From NCBI RefSeq assembly GCF_002117125.1, contig NZ_CP019344.1, positions 62,001 to 126,000 of the forward strand: a stretch of 64,000 nucleotides of DNA, in the 5' to 3' direction. Origin of the DNA: Nonlabens spongiae (GTDB lineage Bacteria; Bacteroidota; Bacteroidia; Flavobacteriales; Flavobacteriaceae). A program made the translations under genes and the position numbers. The notes under the pieces are model-generated. The model saw only the letters and a program-made list of their open reading frames with translations, did no database searches and had not been told where the DNA came from. Within the stretch, counting starts at the first letter, position 1, and each line of letters begins with the position of its first letter. This document shows positions 16,129 through 25,527 of this stretch, piece after piece.

Positions 16129-17907
16129 ATGCGCAGATTTTCATTTTTCTTCTTTTTGTTTTTGACTTGGTGCATTCAGGCTCAAGAATTACGCATTGCC
16201 GAAAATTATATGGATCAAGGTGAGTACACCAAGGCCTTGAAGATTTACGAAAAGATTTATGAAGCAAATAAGCGCAGTACTAACAGCTTATTCAATCTAG
16301 TTAAGGTGCATCAGCAGCTCGAGGCCTATGAAACGGTCGACTCGCTTCTTTCTGAAGGAGTTTCTTTGATGCCTAATAATAATCAGTTGCTGATCGAGCA
16401 AGGTTATAACAAAGCTTTGCAGGGAAAAGACAGTCTGGCAGATCAATATTATGAAAAAGCCCTAGCAACGATTGATTCCATTCCACAGCTTGCTTACCAG
16501 TTGGCTTCTCGTTTTGAACAAAGAAGTTTACTGGATCAGGCCGTTCGCGCTTATGAGAAAGGACTGGAACAACGCCCTAATGTAAATTTCTTGATGCAAC
16601 TAGCTCGTCTCTACGGTGAGCAGGCCGAAATCGAGAAAATGTTCCAAACTTACCTGGATATTATTCTTGAAAACGAGCAATACAGGTATAGAGCTCAAGC
16701 AGTTTTTTCTCAGTATATAGATGAAAATCCAGACAATGAAGCAAATCAAATGCTACGCAAGCTGCTGTTAGTCCAAATGCGCAATAATCCAGACGTGATC
16801 TATAACAAGCTGCTCTCATGGTTATTTGTCCAGCAAAAGGATTTTCAAAAAGCTTTCATCCAAGAAAAAGCAGCCTACCGTCGCAATCCTGAAAACGTGG
16901 GTACTTTCATGCCTCTGGTGATGGATGCGGTTGAAGAGGGTGACACTCAGGCAGCAACTGACATCTTGGATTTTATGATTGCAGAGGCTCAGTCTGATTA
17001 CGTGAAATACAATGCAAGTACCCAGCGCGTAAAAATCATGGCAGATCAAGCGATCGCAGATGATTATCCTGCTATCAAAGCGGAGTATGAACGACTGCTC
17101 AATGAATATACACGCGGCAATACTACTTATTCTCTACAGTTGAATTATGCCGATTTCTTAGCCTTCAAAAGTGATGAGGTGGATGCAGCGGTGGATATGT
17201 TGACCGAACTGGAGAAAGAAAACCTCAATCCCATTCAGAAAGCTCAGGTTAAGATGAAGCTGGCTGATATTTTGGTTTTGAAAGAACAGTTCAACCGCGC
17301 CTTGATTCTTTATACGCAGGTACAAAACGATGTTCCCAACAATGAATTGGCACAAGAATCACAATTCAAAGTAGCGCGTACCAGTTATTTTCAGGGTGAT
17401 TTCCCTTGGAGTTTGACCCAGTTGAAAGTCCTGAGGAGCGCAGCCAGTAAACTGATTGCAAACGATGCTATGGAATTGAGCCTCACGATTTCAGATCATT
17501 CTGTTGAGGATACGACTTTTGTTGCTTTGCACGCTTTCGCGAAAGCGGACCTACTACAATATCAAAACAAACGCAAAGAATCTATAGAGAGGTACAAGCT
17601 CTTGCTGGAGAACCATAAAGGTGACCCGATCGAAGACGAGGCCTTGCTCAACCTGGCGCGATTGTTTGAGTTAGAGGGCGATTTTAAGAGCGCCGAGAGC
17701 AGCTACCTGTCCATCGTTCAAAATTATGGAGATGGAATACTGGCAGACGATGCTCGATATTATTTAGCCAGATTATACGAAGAACGACTGGAGATGCCAG
17801 ACAAAGCTCAACCTTTATATGAAGCCATCATCTTTAATCACGCCGATTCCATCCACTTGGTAGACGCTCGACGTAGATTCAGGAGATTGAGGGGAGATGA
17901 GATATAG
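16129..17907 (+). CDS. Secreted tetratricopeptide-repeat protein
   Basis: A 592-residue protein with a Sec signal peptide (MRRFSFFFFLFLTWCIQAQ) followed almost entirely by TPR helices (for example NYMDQGEYTKALKIYEKIYEAN, QGYNKALQGKDSLADQYYEKAL, LLNLARLFELEGDFKSAESSYL). It is probably a periplasmic scaffold; flavobacterial homologues are annotated only as tetratricopeptide proteins. The open frame extends 59 codons upstream across the non-coding repeat region and the -7 box, so ATG 16129, directly before the signal peptide, is chosen. An iterated palindrome encodes AFAKA near residue 468. It is followed by a heptamer-repeat spacer. Confidence 0.8.
   Translation: MRRFSFFFFLFLTWCIQAQELRIAENYMDQGEYTKALKIYEKIYEANKRSTNSLFNLVKVHQQLEAYETVDSLLSEGVSLMPNNNQLLIEQGYNKALQGKDSLADQYYEKALATIDSIPQLAYQLASRFEQRSLLDQAVRAYEKGLEQRPNVNFLMQLARLYGEQAEIEKMFQTYLDIILENEQYRYRAQAVFSQYIDENPDNEANQMLRKLLLVQMRNNPDVIYNKLLSWLFVQQKDFQKAFIQEKAAYRRNPENVGTFMPLVMDAVEEGDTQAATDILDFMIAEAQSDYVKYNASTQRVKIMADQAIADDYPAIKAEYERLLNEYTRGNTTYSLQLNYADFLAFKSDEVDAAVDMLTELEKENLNPIQKAQVKMKLADILVLKEQFNRALILYTQVQNDVPNNELAQESQFKVARTSYFQGDFPWSLTQLKVLRSAASKLIANDAMELSLTISDHSVEDTTFVALHAFAKADLLQYQNKRKESIERYKLLLENHKGDPIEDEALLNLARLFELEGDFKSAESSYLSIVQNYGDGILADDARYYLARLYEERLEMPDKAQPLYEAIIFNHADSIHLVDARRRFRRLRGDEI
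17532..17547. repeat. Iterated palindrome copy 5 (in TPR gene)
   Basis: CGCTTTCGCGAAAGCG, read in frame as AFAKA within a TPR helix. Confidence 0.95.
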
Positions 17908-17911
17908 GTTT

Positions 17912-18063
17912 CAAAAACAAAAACAAAAACAAAATCAAAATCAAAGTAATAACCAAAACTATAGATCAAAGCTTCATAACTCAATTTCGAAACGCCTAAA
18001 GCCCTAAGCTAACAACTGACAACTAACAACCATTTAACCGTTAACAATTAACTATTAACCCAA
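17912..18063. repeat. Low-complexity spacer with degenerate 7-bp repeats
   Basis: After five or so CAAAAA-type 6-mers (17912-17946), the spacer is built of 7-bp units: GCCTAAA, GCCCTAA, GCTAACA, ACTGACA, ACTAACA, ACCATTT, AACCGTT, AACAATT, AACTATT, running without phase break from 17994 to about 18056. The array stops a few bases before the DUF4286 gene start. Confidence 0.7.
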
Positions 18064-18067
18064 ATCC

Positions 18068-18397
18068 ATGTCTTCCATAATATATAACGTCACTTGCAAC
18101 ATGAGCCCTTCGGTAGAAAAAGAATGGCTGGAATGGATGAATGAGCACATCCCAAAAGTGCTAAGTACCGGCTTGTTTCTTGAGGCGCGTTTGACTCGTG
18201 TGCTTATAAAAGAAAATGATGGCGCAAGTACGTTTTCCATTCAGTATAAGGCGATCGATAGAAAATCACTAGATAAGTACATTAATGAGCATTCTGATAC
18301 GTTGCGCCGTGAGGGTTTTGAGAAGTTTGGAGACTCAGTTTTGTCTTTTAGAACGGAACTTGAAGTAATTGATGAATATCGAGTGAATATCAATTGA
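18068..18397 (+). CDS. DUF4286 family protein
   Basis: A 109-residue cytoplasmic protein with the DUF4286 pattern: IIYNVTCNMSPSVEKEWLEWMNEHIPKVLSTGLF at the N-terminus and FSIQYKAIDRKSLDKYINEHSDTLRREGFEKFGD in the middle. The alternating strand/helix layout suggests a dimeric ferredoxin-like (ABM-type) fold; no function is known. The family is nearly confined to Bacteroidota. It lies immediately after a heptamer-repeat spacer and 31 bp before a lipoprotein gene. Confidence 0.85.
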   Translation: MSSIIYNVTCNMSPSVEKEWLEWMNEHIPKVLSTGLFLEARLTRVLIKENDGASTFSIQYKAIDRKSLDKYINEHSDTLRREGFEKFGDSVLSFRTELEVIDEYRVNIN

Positions 18398-18428
18398 ACA
18401 GCAATTCGAATTTATAGAATAGGAATAT

Positions 18429-18884
18429 ATGAATCAGAAAATTTCACGTGTGCTCCAGTCGCTTTTAATATTTCCATTTCTCATTTCCTGCGATGAATTT
18501 ATTGAAGGAACAGTAATTTACAATAAAGGCAATTTTGATACGGTAGAAATGCAATTTTACACTCGAATCAATCGCTCTGATCTAGAGAGCAGGGTCTATC
18601 GATTAGAAGAAACGGCTCTTTTAGACGAGTTTCAAGATAAATTTGAAAAAAATGAAAGTCGTCTAGGTTCTGGACAAGTAAGTGCCAATTTTGTGATAGA
18701 TTCTGATTCGGTCGTGATTATATTTAATAATGAGCGTCGCTTCTCTTTTCCAAATGGATCCGAACCCTTAAACTCTGCAGAGAATACCTTGTTTTTTCAA
18801 AACGAATATTATGAAATAAGTGGTTCAACAATTTACACAAAAACATTTACACAACAAGATTATGAAGATGCTGAGGAAATCTAG
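18429..18884 (+). CDS. Hypothetical lipoprotein
   Basis: A 151-residue protein with a signal peptide and lipobox LISC (Cys near residue 21), then mixed beta-strand sequence with no family I recognise. The stop codon lies 23 bases inside the next lipoprotein gene, so the pair is probably translationally coupled. Not similar by eye to its neighbour. Confidence 0.65.
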   Translation: MNQKISRVLQSLLIFPFLISCDEFIEGTVIYNKGNFDTVEMQFYTRINRSDLESRVYRLEETALLDEFQDKFEKNESRLGSGQVSANFVIDSDSVVIIFNNERRFSFPNGSEPLNSAENTLFFQNEYYEISGSTIYTKTFTQQDYEDAEEI

Positions 18885-19425
18885 AATTTTAAAATTTGTG
18901 CTATGTTTTTCAACGCTTTTCTTGATCGCTGGACAATGCGATGACGACGATGGCGGAATTCCACAAGCAGATGATGATGGAGGCGCTGTGATGGAAAATA
19001 AATTTAGCATAGGTGCTGACACTTACGATCTTGACGAAGGTTTTAAAGGTGTGGCGACAAATTTTGCTCCTGGAGGTTTCTCGACCTTTTTCACATTTAC
19101 TGCAGATGGTCTTACCGTAGAAAATGCAGACTATAGTGGCAGAGGTAATTTTGTGGCGCTAGAATTTTATACTTCTACGAGTGTGCTTGGAGATGGTACT
19201 TATCCTATTGATAACAGTGAAAACCCCAATACGGTTGAGGTTACGTATGCTTTAGATTTTGATGCAGCTAATCCTTTTTTTCCACCTCAAAACGTATTTA
19301 ATGGAACGGTCGACTTTGAGCGAGTGGATGATGAAAACTTCATCATCAATGTTACAGGAGTGGATAATGATAGCGGTCAAACCTTTCGGGCATCTTATTC
19401 TGGATTGGTCACTACTGTCCAATAA
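18862..19425 (+). CDS. Hypothetical lipoprotein, acidic linker
   Basis: A 187-residue protein with signal peptide and lipobox LIAGQC, then a strongly acidic linker (DDDDGG and DDDGG), and a beta-rich domain (FSTFFTFTADGLTVENADYSGRG, GDGTYPIDNSENPNTVE). A longer frame begins at 18820 but would place the signal peptide inside; ATG 18862 is used (ATG 18868 is also possible). It overlaps the preceding lipoprotein gene by 23 bp in another frame. No family recognised. Confidence 0.65.
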   Translation: MKMLRKSRILKFVLCFSTLFLIAGQCDDDDGGIPQADDDGGAVMENKFSIGADTYDLDEGFKGVATNFAPGGFSTFFTFTADGLTVENADYSGRGNFVALEFYTSTSVLGDGTYPIDNSENPNTVEVTYALDFDAANPFFPPQNVFNGTVDFERVDDENFIINVTGVDNDSGQTFRASYSGLVTTVQ

Positions 19426-19562
19426 GAATAATAGAACCTGCTAAATGATTTAATCAGGTTAGGTCGAACTGATGGTTTTTTTGATTCATGATTTTGTTAA
19501 AAACCTACTCATAAATCTTGATAATCACGGCTTGTTTTCAAGACTTTGCGGTGGCATTCTTT

Positions 19563-19570
19563 TATTTTTG
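19563..19570 (+). promoter_or_regulatory. -7 box of purH
   Basis: TATTTTTG, matching TAnnTTTG, 27 bp before the purH start codon. Confidence 0.4.
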
Positions 19571-19597
19571 TGTGCTTAATTTTTAAGCTCTCACAAT

Positions 19598-21145
19598 ATG
19601 TCTTCCATTCGCGCAAAATCTGCCCTTATTTCTGTTTTTCATAAAGACGGTCTAGAGCCTATCGTTCGTAAAATGAGCGATTTAGGAATCACCATTTATT
19701 CCACCGGTGGAACTGAAAAGTTCATCAAAGATCTTGGTATAGACGTGGTTCCGGTAGAAGATGTGACTTCTTATCCATCGATTTTGGGCGGTCGAGTAAA
19801 AACCTTGCACCCTAAAGTTTTTGGAGGAATATTAAACAGACGCGATAATGAGGGCGACGTGAGTCAATTAGCGGAATTTGATATTCCACAATTGGACATT
19901 GTGATCGTGGATCTGTATCCATTTGAGAAAACCGTTGCAAGCGGTGCGAGTGAGCAGGATAACATTGAAAAAATTGACATAGGTGGGATTTCCTTGATCC
20001 GTGCCGGTGCAAAAAATTATAAAGACACTCTTTGCGTAGGGACTATGGACGATTATGCAGAGTTGCTTGAGGTGCTTGAAAAAGGCGAGGGAGAAACTAC
20101 CTTAGCGCAACGTAAACGATTTGCCACCAGGTGTTTTGATGTCTCGTCAAACTATGACAGCGCGATCTATCAGTACTTTACTGGGGATGCTCAGGATCAA
20201 TCCTTGAAAGTGAGTGAGCAAATTGTGATGTCGTTGCGTTATGGTGAGAATCCGCATCAGCGTGGTTGGTTTTACGGAGATTTTGAAGCGATGTTCATAA
20301 AGCATCACGGTAAGGAGTTGTCATACAATAACTTACTCGATGTAGACGCAGCTGTAAATCTCATGAGCGAGTTTGAAAATGACGCGCCTACTTTTGCCAT
20401 ATTTAAACATAACAATGCTTGTGGTGTTGCACAAAGAGACACTATTCATCAAGCTTACGTAGATGCACTAGCGGGTGATCCGGTTTCTGCTTTTGGCGGG
20501 ATTTTAATCGCAAATACAGCAGTAGACCTGCAAACCGCTGAGGAAATACACAAACTTTTCTGTGAGGTGGTAATCGCACCATCATTTGATGCCGATGCGT
20601 TAGAACTGCTCAAAGGAAAGAAAAACAGAATTCTATTAACCTTGAAGGAGGGTGCGCTTTCGCGAAAGCGAGACAACAACCACAAAGAGGTACGAGCTTC
20701 ATTAAATGGATTTTTGGTGCAAGATGCCAACATTAAAACGGATCAAAAAGAAGACCTCAAAACCGCAACGGAACTTGCGCCTACTGATGAGCAAGTGGAG
20801 GATTTACTATTTGCCTCAAAGATTTGCAAACACACAAAATCAAACACTATCGTACTGGCTAAAGGCAAGCAATTGTGTGCGAGTGGTACGGGACAGACTT
20901 CACGAGTTGACGCATTGAATCAGGCGATTCACAAAGCAGGAAGTTTCAACTTTGACCTGAATGGTGCCGTGATGGCAAGTGATGCTTTCTTTCCATTTCC
21001 AGATTGTGTGGAGATTGCAGATAATGCAGGTATTACAGCTGTTATTCAGCCGGGTGGAAGCATCAAAGACCAGCTTTCCATTGATTATTGTAATGAGCAT
21101 AAAATTGCCATGGTTTTTACAGGAACGCGACACTTTAAACATTAG
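19598..21145 (+). CDS. purH: Bifunctional AICAR transformylase / IMP cyclohydrolase
   Basis: A 515-residue enzyme for the last two steps of de novo purine synthesis: formyl transfer from 10-formyl-THF to AICAR, then ring closure to IMP. The N-terminal MGS-like cyclohydrolase domain (residues 1-~140: STGGTEKFIKDLGI, GGRVKTLHPKVFGGIL) precedes the transformylase domain with RYGENPHQ, the KHNNACG motif near residue 270 and a C-terminal FPFPDCVEIAD...QPGGSIKD segment. Residues ~353-357 (LSRKR), in a loop between LLTLKEG and the NGFLVQD strand, are encoded by an iterated palindrome. mreB starts 53 bp downstream; purH-mreB linkage is common in Flavobacteriia. Confidence 0.97.
   Translation: MSSIRAKSALISVFHKDGLEPIVRKMSDLGITIYSTGGTEKFIKDLGIDVVPVEDVTSYPSILGGRVKTLHPKVFGGILNRRDNEGDVSQLAEFDIPQLDIVIVDLYPFEKTVASGASEQDNIEKIDIGGISLIRAGAKNYKDTLCVGTMDDYAELLEVLEKGEGETTLAQRKRFATRCFDVSSNYDSAIYQYFTGDAQDQSLKVSEQIVMSLRYGENPHQRGWFYGDFEAMFIKHHGKELSYNNLLDVDAAVNLMSEFENDAPTFAIFKHNNACGVAQRDTIHQAYVDALAGDPVSAFGGILIANTAVDLQTAEEIHKLFCEVVIAPSFDADALELLKGKKNRILLTLKEGALSRKRDNNHKEVRASLNGFLVQDANIKTDQKEDLKTATELAPTDEQVEDLLFASKICKHTKSNTIVLAKGKQLCASGTGQTSRVDALNQAIHKAGSFNFDLNGAVMASDAFFPFPDCVEIADNAGITAVIQPGGSIKDQLSIDYCNEHKIAMVFTGTRHFKH
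20655..20670. repeat. Iterated palindrome copy 6 (in purH)
   Basis: CGCTTTCGCGAAAGCG, read in frame as LSRKR in a loop of the transformylase domain. Confidence 0.95.
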
Positions 21146-21198
21146 AAAAGTAGTAGCTTTGCTGAACCCCTAATTCTAACAGTTTCCGATTATTACCC

Positions 21199-22233
21199 AT
21201 GGGATTTTTTGATTTTCTTACTGAAGATATTGCCATCGATCTTGGAACGGCAAATACACTCATTGTTCACAACGGTAAAGTTGTGGTGGACAGTCCGTCC
21301 ATTGTGGCAAGGGATAGAAGGTCTGGAAAGATCATCGCCGTAGGTAAGGAAGCTGCGATGATGCAGGGAAAAACGCATGAAAACATCAAAACGATCAGAC
21401 CACTCAAGGATGGTGTAATCGCAGATTTTGATGCCAGTGAAAAAATGATCTCCATGTTTATCAAGGAGATTCCAGCGCTTAAAAAGAAACTTTTTGCACC
21501 ATCATTAAGAATGGTGATCTGTATCCCATCTGGGATTACTGAGGTTGAAATGCGTGCGGTAAAGGATAGTGCAGAGCGTGTTAATGGTAAAGAAGTCTAT
21601 TTGATCCATGAGCCTATGGCTGCCGCTATAGGTATAGGTGTGGATATCATGCAGCCTAAAGGAAACATGATCGTCGATATAGGTGGTGGTACGACTGAGA
21701 TTGCGGTTATTGCTTTGGGAGGAATCGTCTGTGACCGGTCGGTAAAGATTGCGGGAGATGTTTTTACAAATGACATCGTTTACTACATGCGTACCCAGCA
21801 CAATCTATATGTGGGAGAACGCACAGCAGAAAAAATAAAAATTCAGATAGGTGCGGCAACTGAAGATCTAGAAACGCCTCCAGAGGAGATGAACGTTCAG
21901 GGGCGTGACCTTCTCACTGGGAAACCTAAAGAAGTAAAGATCAGCTATCGTGAGATTGCAAAGGCTCTCGATAAATCTATTTTGAGAGTAGAAGATGCCG
22001 TAATGGAAACTTTATCACAAACTCCTCCAGAACTTGCCGCTGATATCTATAATACGGGAATCTATCTCGCCGGTGGTGGCTCAATGCTTAGAGGGCTTGA
22101 TAAAAGGTTGTCCATGAAAACAGATCTACCTGTTTACATTGCAGAAGATCCTTTAAGAGCAGTTGTGCGAGGAACAGGTCTTACCTTGAAGAATCTGGAT
22201 AAATTTAAAAGTGTTTTGGCTAATAAATACTAG
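21199..22233 (+). CDS. mreB: Rod shape-determining actin homologue MreB
   Basis: A 344-residue actin-fold ATPase that forms short membrane-associated filaments steering the elongation machinery. Visible are the membrane-binding N-terminus (MGFFDFLTEDIAIDLGTANT with phosphate-1 motif DLGTANT), phosphate-2 (VDIGGGTTEIAVI) and the adenosine motif (GIYLAGGGSML). Length is normal. It is the first gene of a tight mreB-mreC-mreD-mrdA-rodA cluster and follows purH. Confidence 0.97.
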   Translation: MGFFDFLTEDIAIDLGTANTLIVHNGKVVVDSPSIVARDRRSGKIIAVGKEAAMMQGKTHENIKTIRPLKDGVIADFDASEKMISMFIKEIPALKKKLFAPSLRMVICIPSGITEVEMRAVKDSAERVNGKEVYLIHEPMAAAIGIGVDIMQPKGNMIVDIGGGTTEIAVIALGGIVCDRSVKIAGDVFTNDIVYYMRTQHNLYVGERTAEKIKIQIGAATEDLETPPEEMNVQGRDLLTGKPKEVKISYREIAKALDKSILRVEDAVMETLSQTPPELAADIYNTGIYLAGGGSMLRGLDKRLSMKTDLPVYIAEDPLRAVVRGTGLTLKNLDKFKSVLANKY

Positions 22234-22260
22234 CCGTAATCGATTACAGAGTGGGAGTTT

Positions 22261-23085
22261 ATGCAACAGATTGTCAACTTTCTGATCAAGCACAGAAATT
22301 TGTTGCTGTTTCTAGTTTTGTTTGGGATTTCTCTTTTTTTTACCATTCAGTCACACGATTACCATCGTAACGCCTTTATCAGTTCTTCTAACTCGATCTC
22401 TGGCGGCATTCTCAGCACTCGAGATGATATAACGAGTTATTTTGATCTGAAATCTGAAAATCAACGTTTACAAGAAGAAAATGCTCTGTTGAGGATGCGA
22501 CTTTCCAAAGCTGCTGATACTCTCCTAGGCCAGCCAGTGGACACCCTCATCAGCGATGCGCCATATACGATAATTCCCGCTCGAGTGGTTAAGAATAGCT
22601 TCTCCAAACGTGATAATTACCTCACGCTAGATGTAGGAACAGATCAAAAAATAGAGGAAGATCAAGGGGTATATAACAGCAACGGTGTGGTAGGCGTAAT
22701 TGACGAGACTGGCAACCGATTTTCTAGGGTAGTTTCTATTTTGAACACACAGTTGTCCATAAGTGCATCTATTAAAAATACTTCGACCATCGGTTCCTTG
22801 AAATGGGACGGAGAAGATCCTTATTATGTTAATCTAGAAGACGTCCCTAGACTTGCTCAGGTTAAAAATGGTGACTCTGTTGTTACTGGAAATTTGTCTA
22901 CTATTTTCCCTCCAGGGATTTTGATAGGCACTATAGAGAGCGCTGAGCTCTTGGGTAATTCAGGGCGTTATAATATAAGAGTACGCTTGAGTAACGACAT
23001 GACTGATTTAGGTCATGCTTATGTAGTGAGAAAAAGGGATCGGGATGCGATCCAAGTAATTGATACACTCGGTTTGAATGAATAA
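22261..23085 (+). CDS. mreC: Rod shape-determining protein MreC
   Basis: A 274-residue bitopic inner-membrane protein: short cytoplasmic N-terminus, one membrane helix (residues ~12-30), a coiled coil (~58-85) and the periplasmic double beta-barrel domain (TIIPARVVKNSFSKRDNYLTLDVG, VYNSNGVVGVIDETG, NGDSVVTGNLSTIFPPGILIGTI). MreC activates the PBP2-RodA synthase. Its last 8 bases overlap mreD. Confidence 0.95.
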   Translation: MQQIVNFLIKHRNLLLFLVLFGISLFFTIQSHDYHRNAFISSSNSISGGILSTRDDITSYFDLKSENQRLQEENALLRMRLSKAADTLLGQPVDTLISDAPYTIIPARVVKNSFSKRDNYLTLDVGTDQKIEEDQGVYNSNGVVGVIDETGNRFSRVVSILNTQLSISASIKNTSTIGSLKWDGEDPYYVNLEDVPRLAQVKNGDSVVTGNLSTIFPPGILIGTIESAELLGNSGRYNIRVRLSNDMTDLGHAYVVRKRDRDAIQVIDTLGLNE

Positions 23086-23587
23086 GTCCTGGTATCATAC
23101 AATAGCTCGGTTTTTTATACTGCTGCTGGTGCAAATTTTTGTATTAGATCAGATTCATTTTTTTGGATTCATCAGTCCTATGGTCTATTTCTTATTTGTA
23201 CTATTAGTTCCCATTCGTATAAAGCTAGCTCCATATTTACTATTGGCTTTCTTCTATGGCTGGATCTTAGACACATTTAATGATACTGGTGGGGCGCATG
23301 CAGCTGCCTGTTTGACACTGGCATTTTCACGGGATTTGCTACTGGGTCTAGTCTATGGAGAAAGCTATAAGTTACAGAACCTCAAGATTACTCGAAGCCC
23401 TTTAAATCGAATCATCTTACTACTGATCCTGTCTATTTTAATTCATCATTTAGTATATTATTTTCTGGTGATTTTTAACATTTTTCAGATAATAACCACT
23501 TTAAAAATGGTGTTTCTGGTAGGGGTTGCTTCGTTTATAATATCCCTAGGTATATTAATGCTCATAAAACCTAAAAAGAGGTCGTGA
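23078..23587 (+). CDS. mreD: Rod shape-determining protein MreD
   Basis: A 169-residue polytopic inner-membrane protein with about five membrane segments (residues ~8-28, 30-45, 50-66, 105-125, 140-160), the typical size and hydrophobic pattern of MreD. Sequence conservation in this family is low; identification rests largely on position between mreC and mrdA. Overlaps mreC by 8 bp and mrdA by 4 bp, indicating translational coupling. Confidence 0.92.
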   Translation: MNKSWYHTIARFFILLLVQIFVLDQIHFFGFISPMVYFLFVLLVPIRIKLAPYLLLAFFYGWILDTFNDTGGAHAAACLTLAFSRDLLLGLVYGESYKLQNLKITRSPLNRIILLLILSILIHHLVYYFLVIFNIFQIITTLKMVFLVGVASFIISLGILMLIKPKKRS

Positions 23588-25527
23588 AGAAACTTCTATT
23601 TCTTTTAGTAATCATCGTGACGGGAATAGTATTCTTGTCTAGGTTGTTCTATTTGCAAATAGTGGACGAAGACTTGAAAAGAAAGGCCGAAGCCAACTCG
23701 GTAAAAACTGTCTTCGATTACCCAGAACGTGGCTTTATCTATGATCGCAACGGTAAGCTTATGGTGGCCAACCAGGTCGCTTATGATGTAATGGTTATTC
23801 CGCGAGAGATCAGAAGTCTGGATACCTTGGAACTGTGCCGATTGTTAAAGATCGAGAAGTCTCGTTTGAATCAAGAACTTGAAAAGGCAAAGAACTGGAG
23901 TTACAGAAAAGGGAGTGTGATCATTCCACAGCTTACTCAAGAAGAATACGCTCCATTACAGGAAAAACTCAGAAAATTCCCAGGGTTTTATATTCAGCGT
24001 AGATCATTGCGCAGCTATCAGGTAAATCACAGTGCAAGTGTACTGGGTTACATACGTGAAGCCAGTAGGATCAAGGTAGAATCTGACCCATACTACAGTC
24101 TCGGTGATTTAGAGGGAAAGAGCGGTATTGAAAAGCAATATGAAGAGGTACTACGTGGACGCAAGGGTGTTAAAAAGTATCTGAAAGATCACTTCGGGCG
24201 CATCATAGAGCCGTACAAGAATGGATCAAACGACACTATTCCTGAAAACGGTTCTGACCTGACAGTTACCCTTGATGCTGAACTCCAGAAGTATGGAGAG
24301 ATGCTCATGACTAACAAGCGCGGTGGGATCGTTGCCATAGAACCTAAAACAGGTGAAATATTAAGTCTTGTTACAGCGCCCAACTATGACCCTAAGATTT
24401 TGATGGGACGCGATCGCAGCAAGAATATTAATGCGATCATCAGGGATACCATTAGAAAACCTACAGTCAATCGAGTCTTACAAGGTCAGTATGCGCCCGG
24501 ATCACCCTTTAAAGTAATCAACGCTTTGGTGGGCTTGCAAGAAGGTGTAGTGACACCGCAAGAGCGTTTCAGATGCAGTCATGGATATAATTATGGGGGG
24601 GCGAGAAAACTAGGCTGTCACGCTCATGCTTCACCTTTAGCTATGAATAAAGGTATAGCAGAAAGCTGTAACGCTTACTTCGCTCAAGTCTATAGACGCA
24701 TTATTGAAAAAGGAGCCACACCTGAAGAAGGAATGGATACCTGGCACGATCACGTAACCAGTTTTGGATTGGGCAATTATTTGGGTTACGACCTTCCCGT
24801 AGGTCAGCCAGGCTTGATTCCAGATGGAGATTATTACGATCGCAGCTACAAATACCAGTGGTATGCACCAGCAACCATTTCAAATGCGATCGGACAAGGA
24901 GAAGTTTATCTGACTCCCATCCAAATGGCAAACATGACGGCAGCTATTGCCAATCGTGGTTATTATTATACACCCCATATTATCAAAGAAATAGGAGATA
25001 GTCCTATCAATGATCCTACCTATACAGAAAAGAGGCATACCACCATCGATCCTAAATATTTTGAACCTGTTGTTGAGGGCATGAATGAGGTGTATAAAAG
25101 TGGTACTGCAAAACGGGTACAGGTACCAGATATAGAGATATGTGGTAAAACGGGTACGGTAGAGAACTTTGTCAAAATCGACGGTAAAAGAACTCAGCTA
25201 ACGGATCACTCCGTATTTGTCGCATTTGCTCCAAAGGATGATCCTAAAATTGCCTTGACCGTCTTTATAGAAAATGGGTATTGGGGATCGCGTTATGCGG
25301 CAAAAATTGCCAGTCTCATGATTGAGAAATACCTCAAAAATGAGATAACCCGTACAGATTTAGAAGATTATGTTCTGAACTACAGCTTAGAACATGAATA
25401 TGTTAAACCTTACAGTGGCAAGGAGTTTACCATTAATCCTGCCGTTGATCAAGGGAAGATAACTCCACAAGATACCTTGAGTGTACCACCATCAGAAATA
25501 AGACGTCGTTATGGCTACGGGCGATAA
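23584..25527 (+). CDS. mrdA: Penicillin-binding protein 2 (elongasome transpeptidase)
   Basis: A 647-residue class B transpeptidase. One N-terminal membrane helix (residues ~3-22), a pedestal domain (YPERGFIYDRNGKLMVAN) and the transpeptidase domain with the catalytic SPFK (Ser near 306), SCN (near 360) and KTGT (near 520) motifs. It cross-links peptidoglycan during lateral growth with RodA. GTG is the start codon, overlapping the mreD stop. The C-terminus extends ~60 residues beyond the catalytic core and overlaps rodA by 17 bp. Confidence 0.96.
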   Translation: MKKLLFLLVIIVTGIVFLSRLFYLQIVDEDLKRKAEANSVKTVFDYPERGFIYDRNGKLMVANQVAYDVMVIPREIRSLDTLELCRLLKIEKSRLNQELEKAKNWSYRKGSVIIPQLTQEEYAPLQEKLRKFPGFYIQRRSLRSYQVNHSASVLGYIREASRIKVESDPYYSLGDLEGKSGIEKQYEEVLRGRKGVKKYLKDHFGRIIEPYKNGSNDTIPENGSDLTVTLDAELQKYGEMLMTNKRGGIVAIEPKTGEILSLVTAPNYDPKILMGRDRSKNINAIIRDTIRKPTVNRVLQGQYAPGSPFKVINALVGLQEGVVTPQERFRCSHGYNYGGARKLGCHAHASPLAMNKGIAESCNAYFAQVYRRIIEKGATPEEGMDTWHDHVTSFGLGNYLGYDLPVGQPGLIPDGDYYDRSYKYQWYAPATISNAIGQGEVYLTPIQMANMTAAIANRGYYYTPHIIKEIGDSPINDPTYTEKRHTTIDPKYFEPVVEGMNEVYKSGTAKRVQVPDIEICGKTGTVENFVKIDGKRTQLTDHSVFVAFAPKDDPKIALTVFIENGYWGSRYAAKIASLMIEKYLKNEITRTDLEDYVLNYSLEHEYVKPYSGKEFTINPAVDQGKITPQDTLSVPPSEIRRRYGYGR

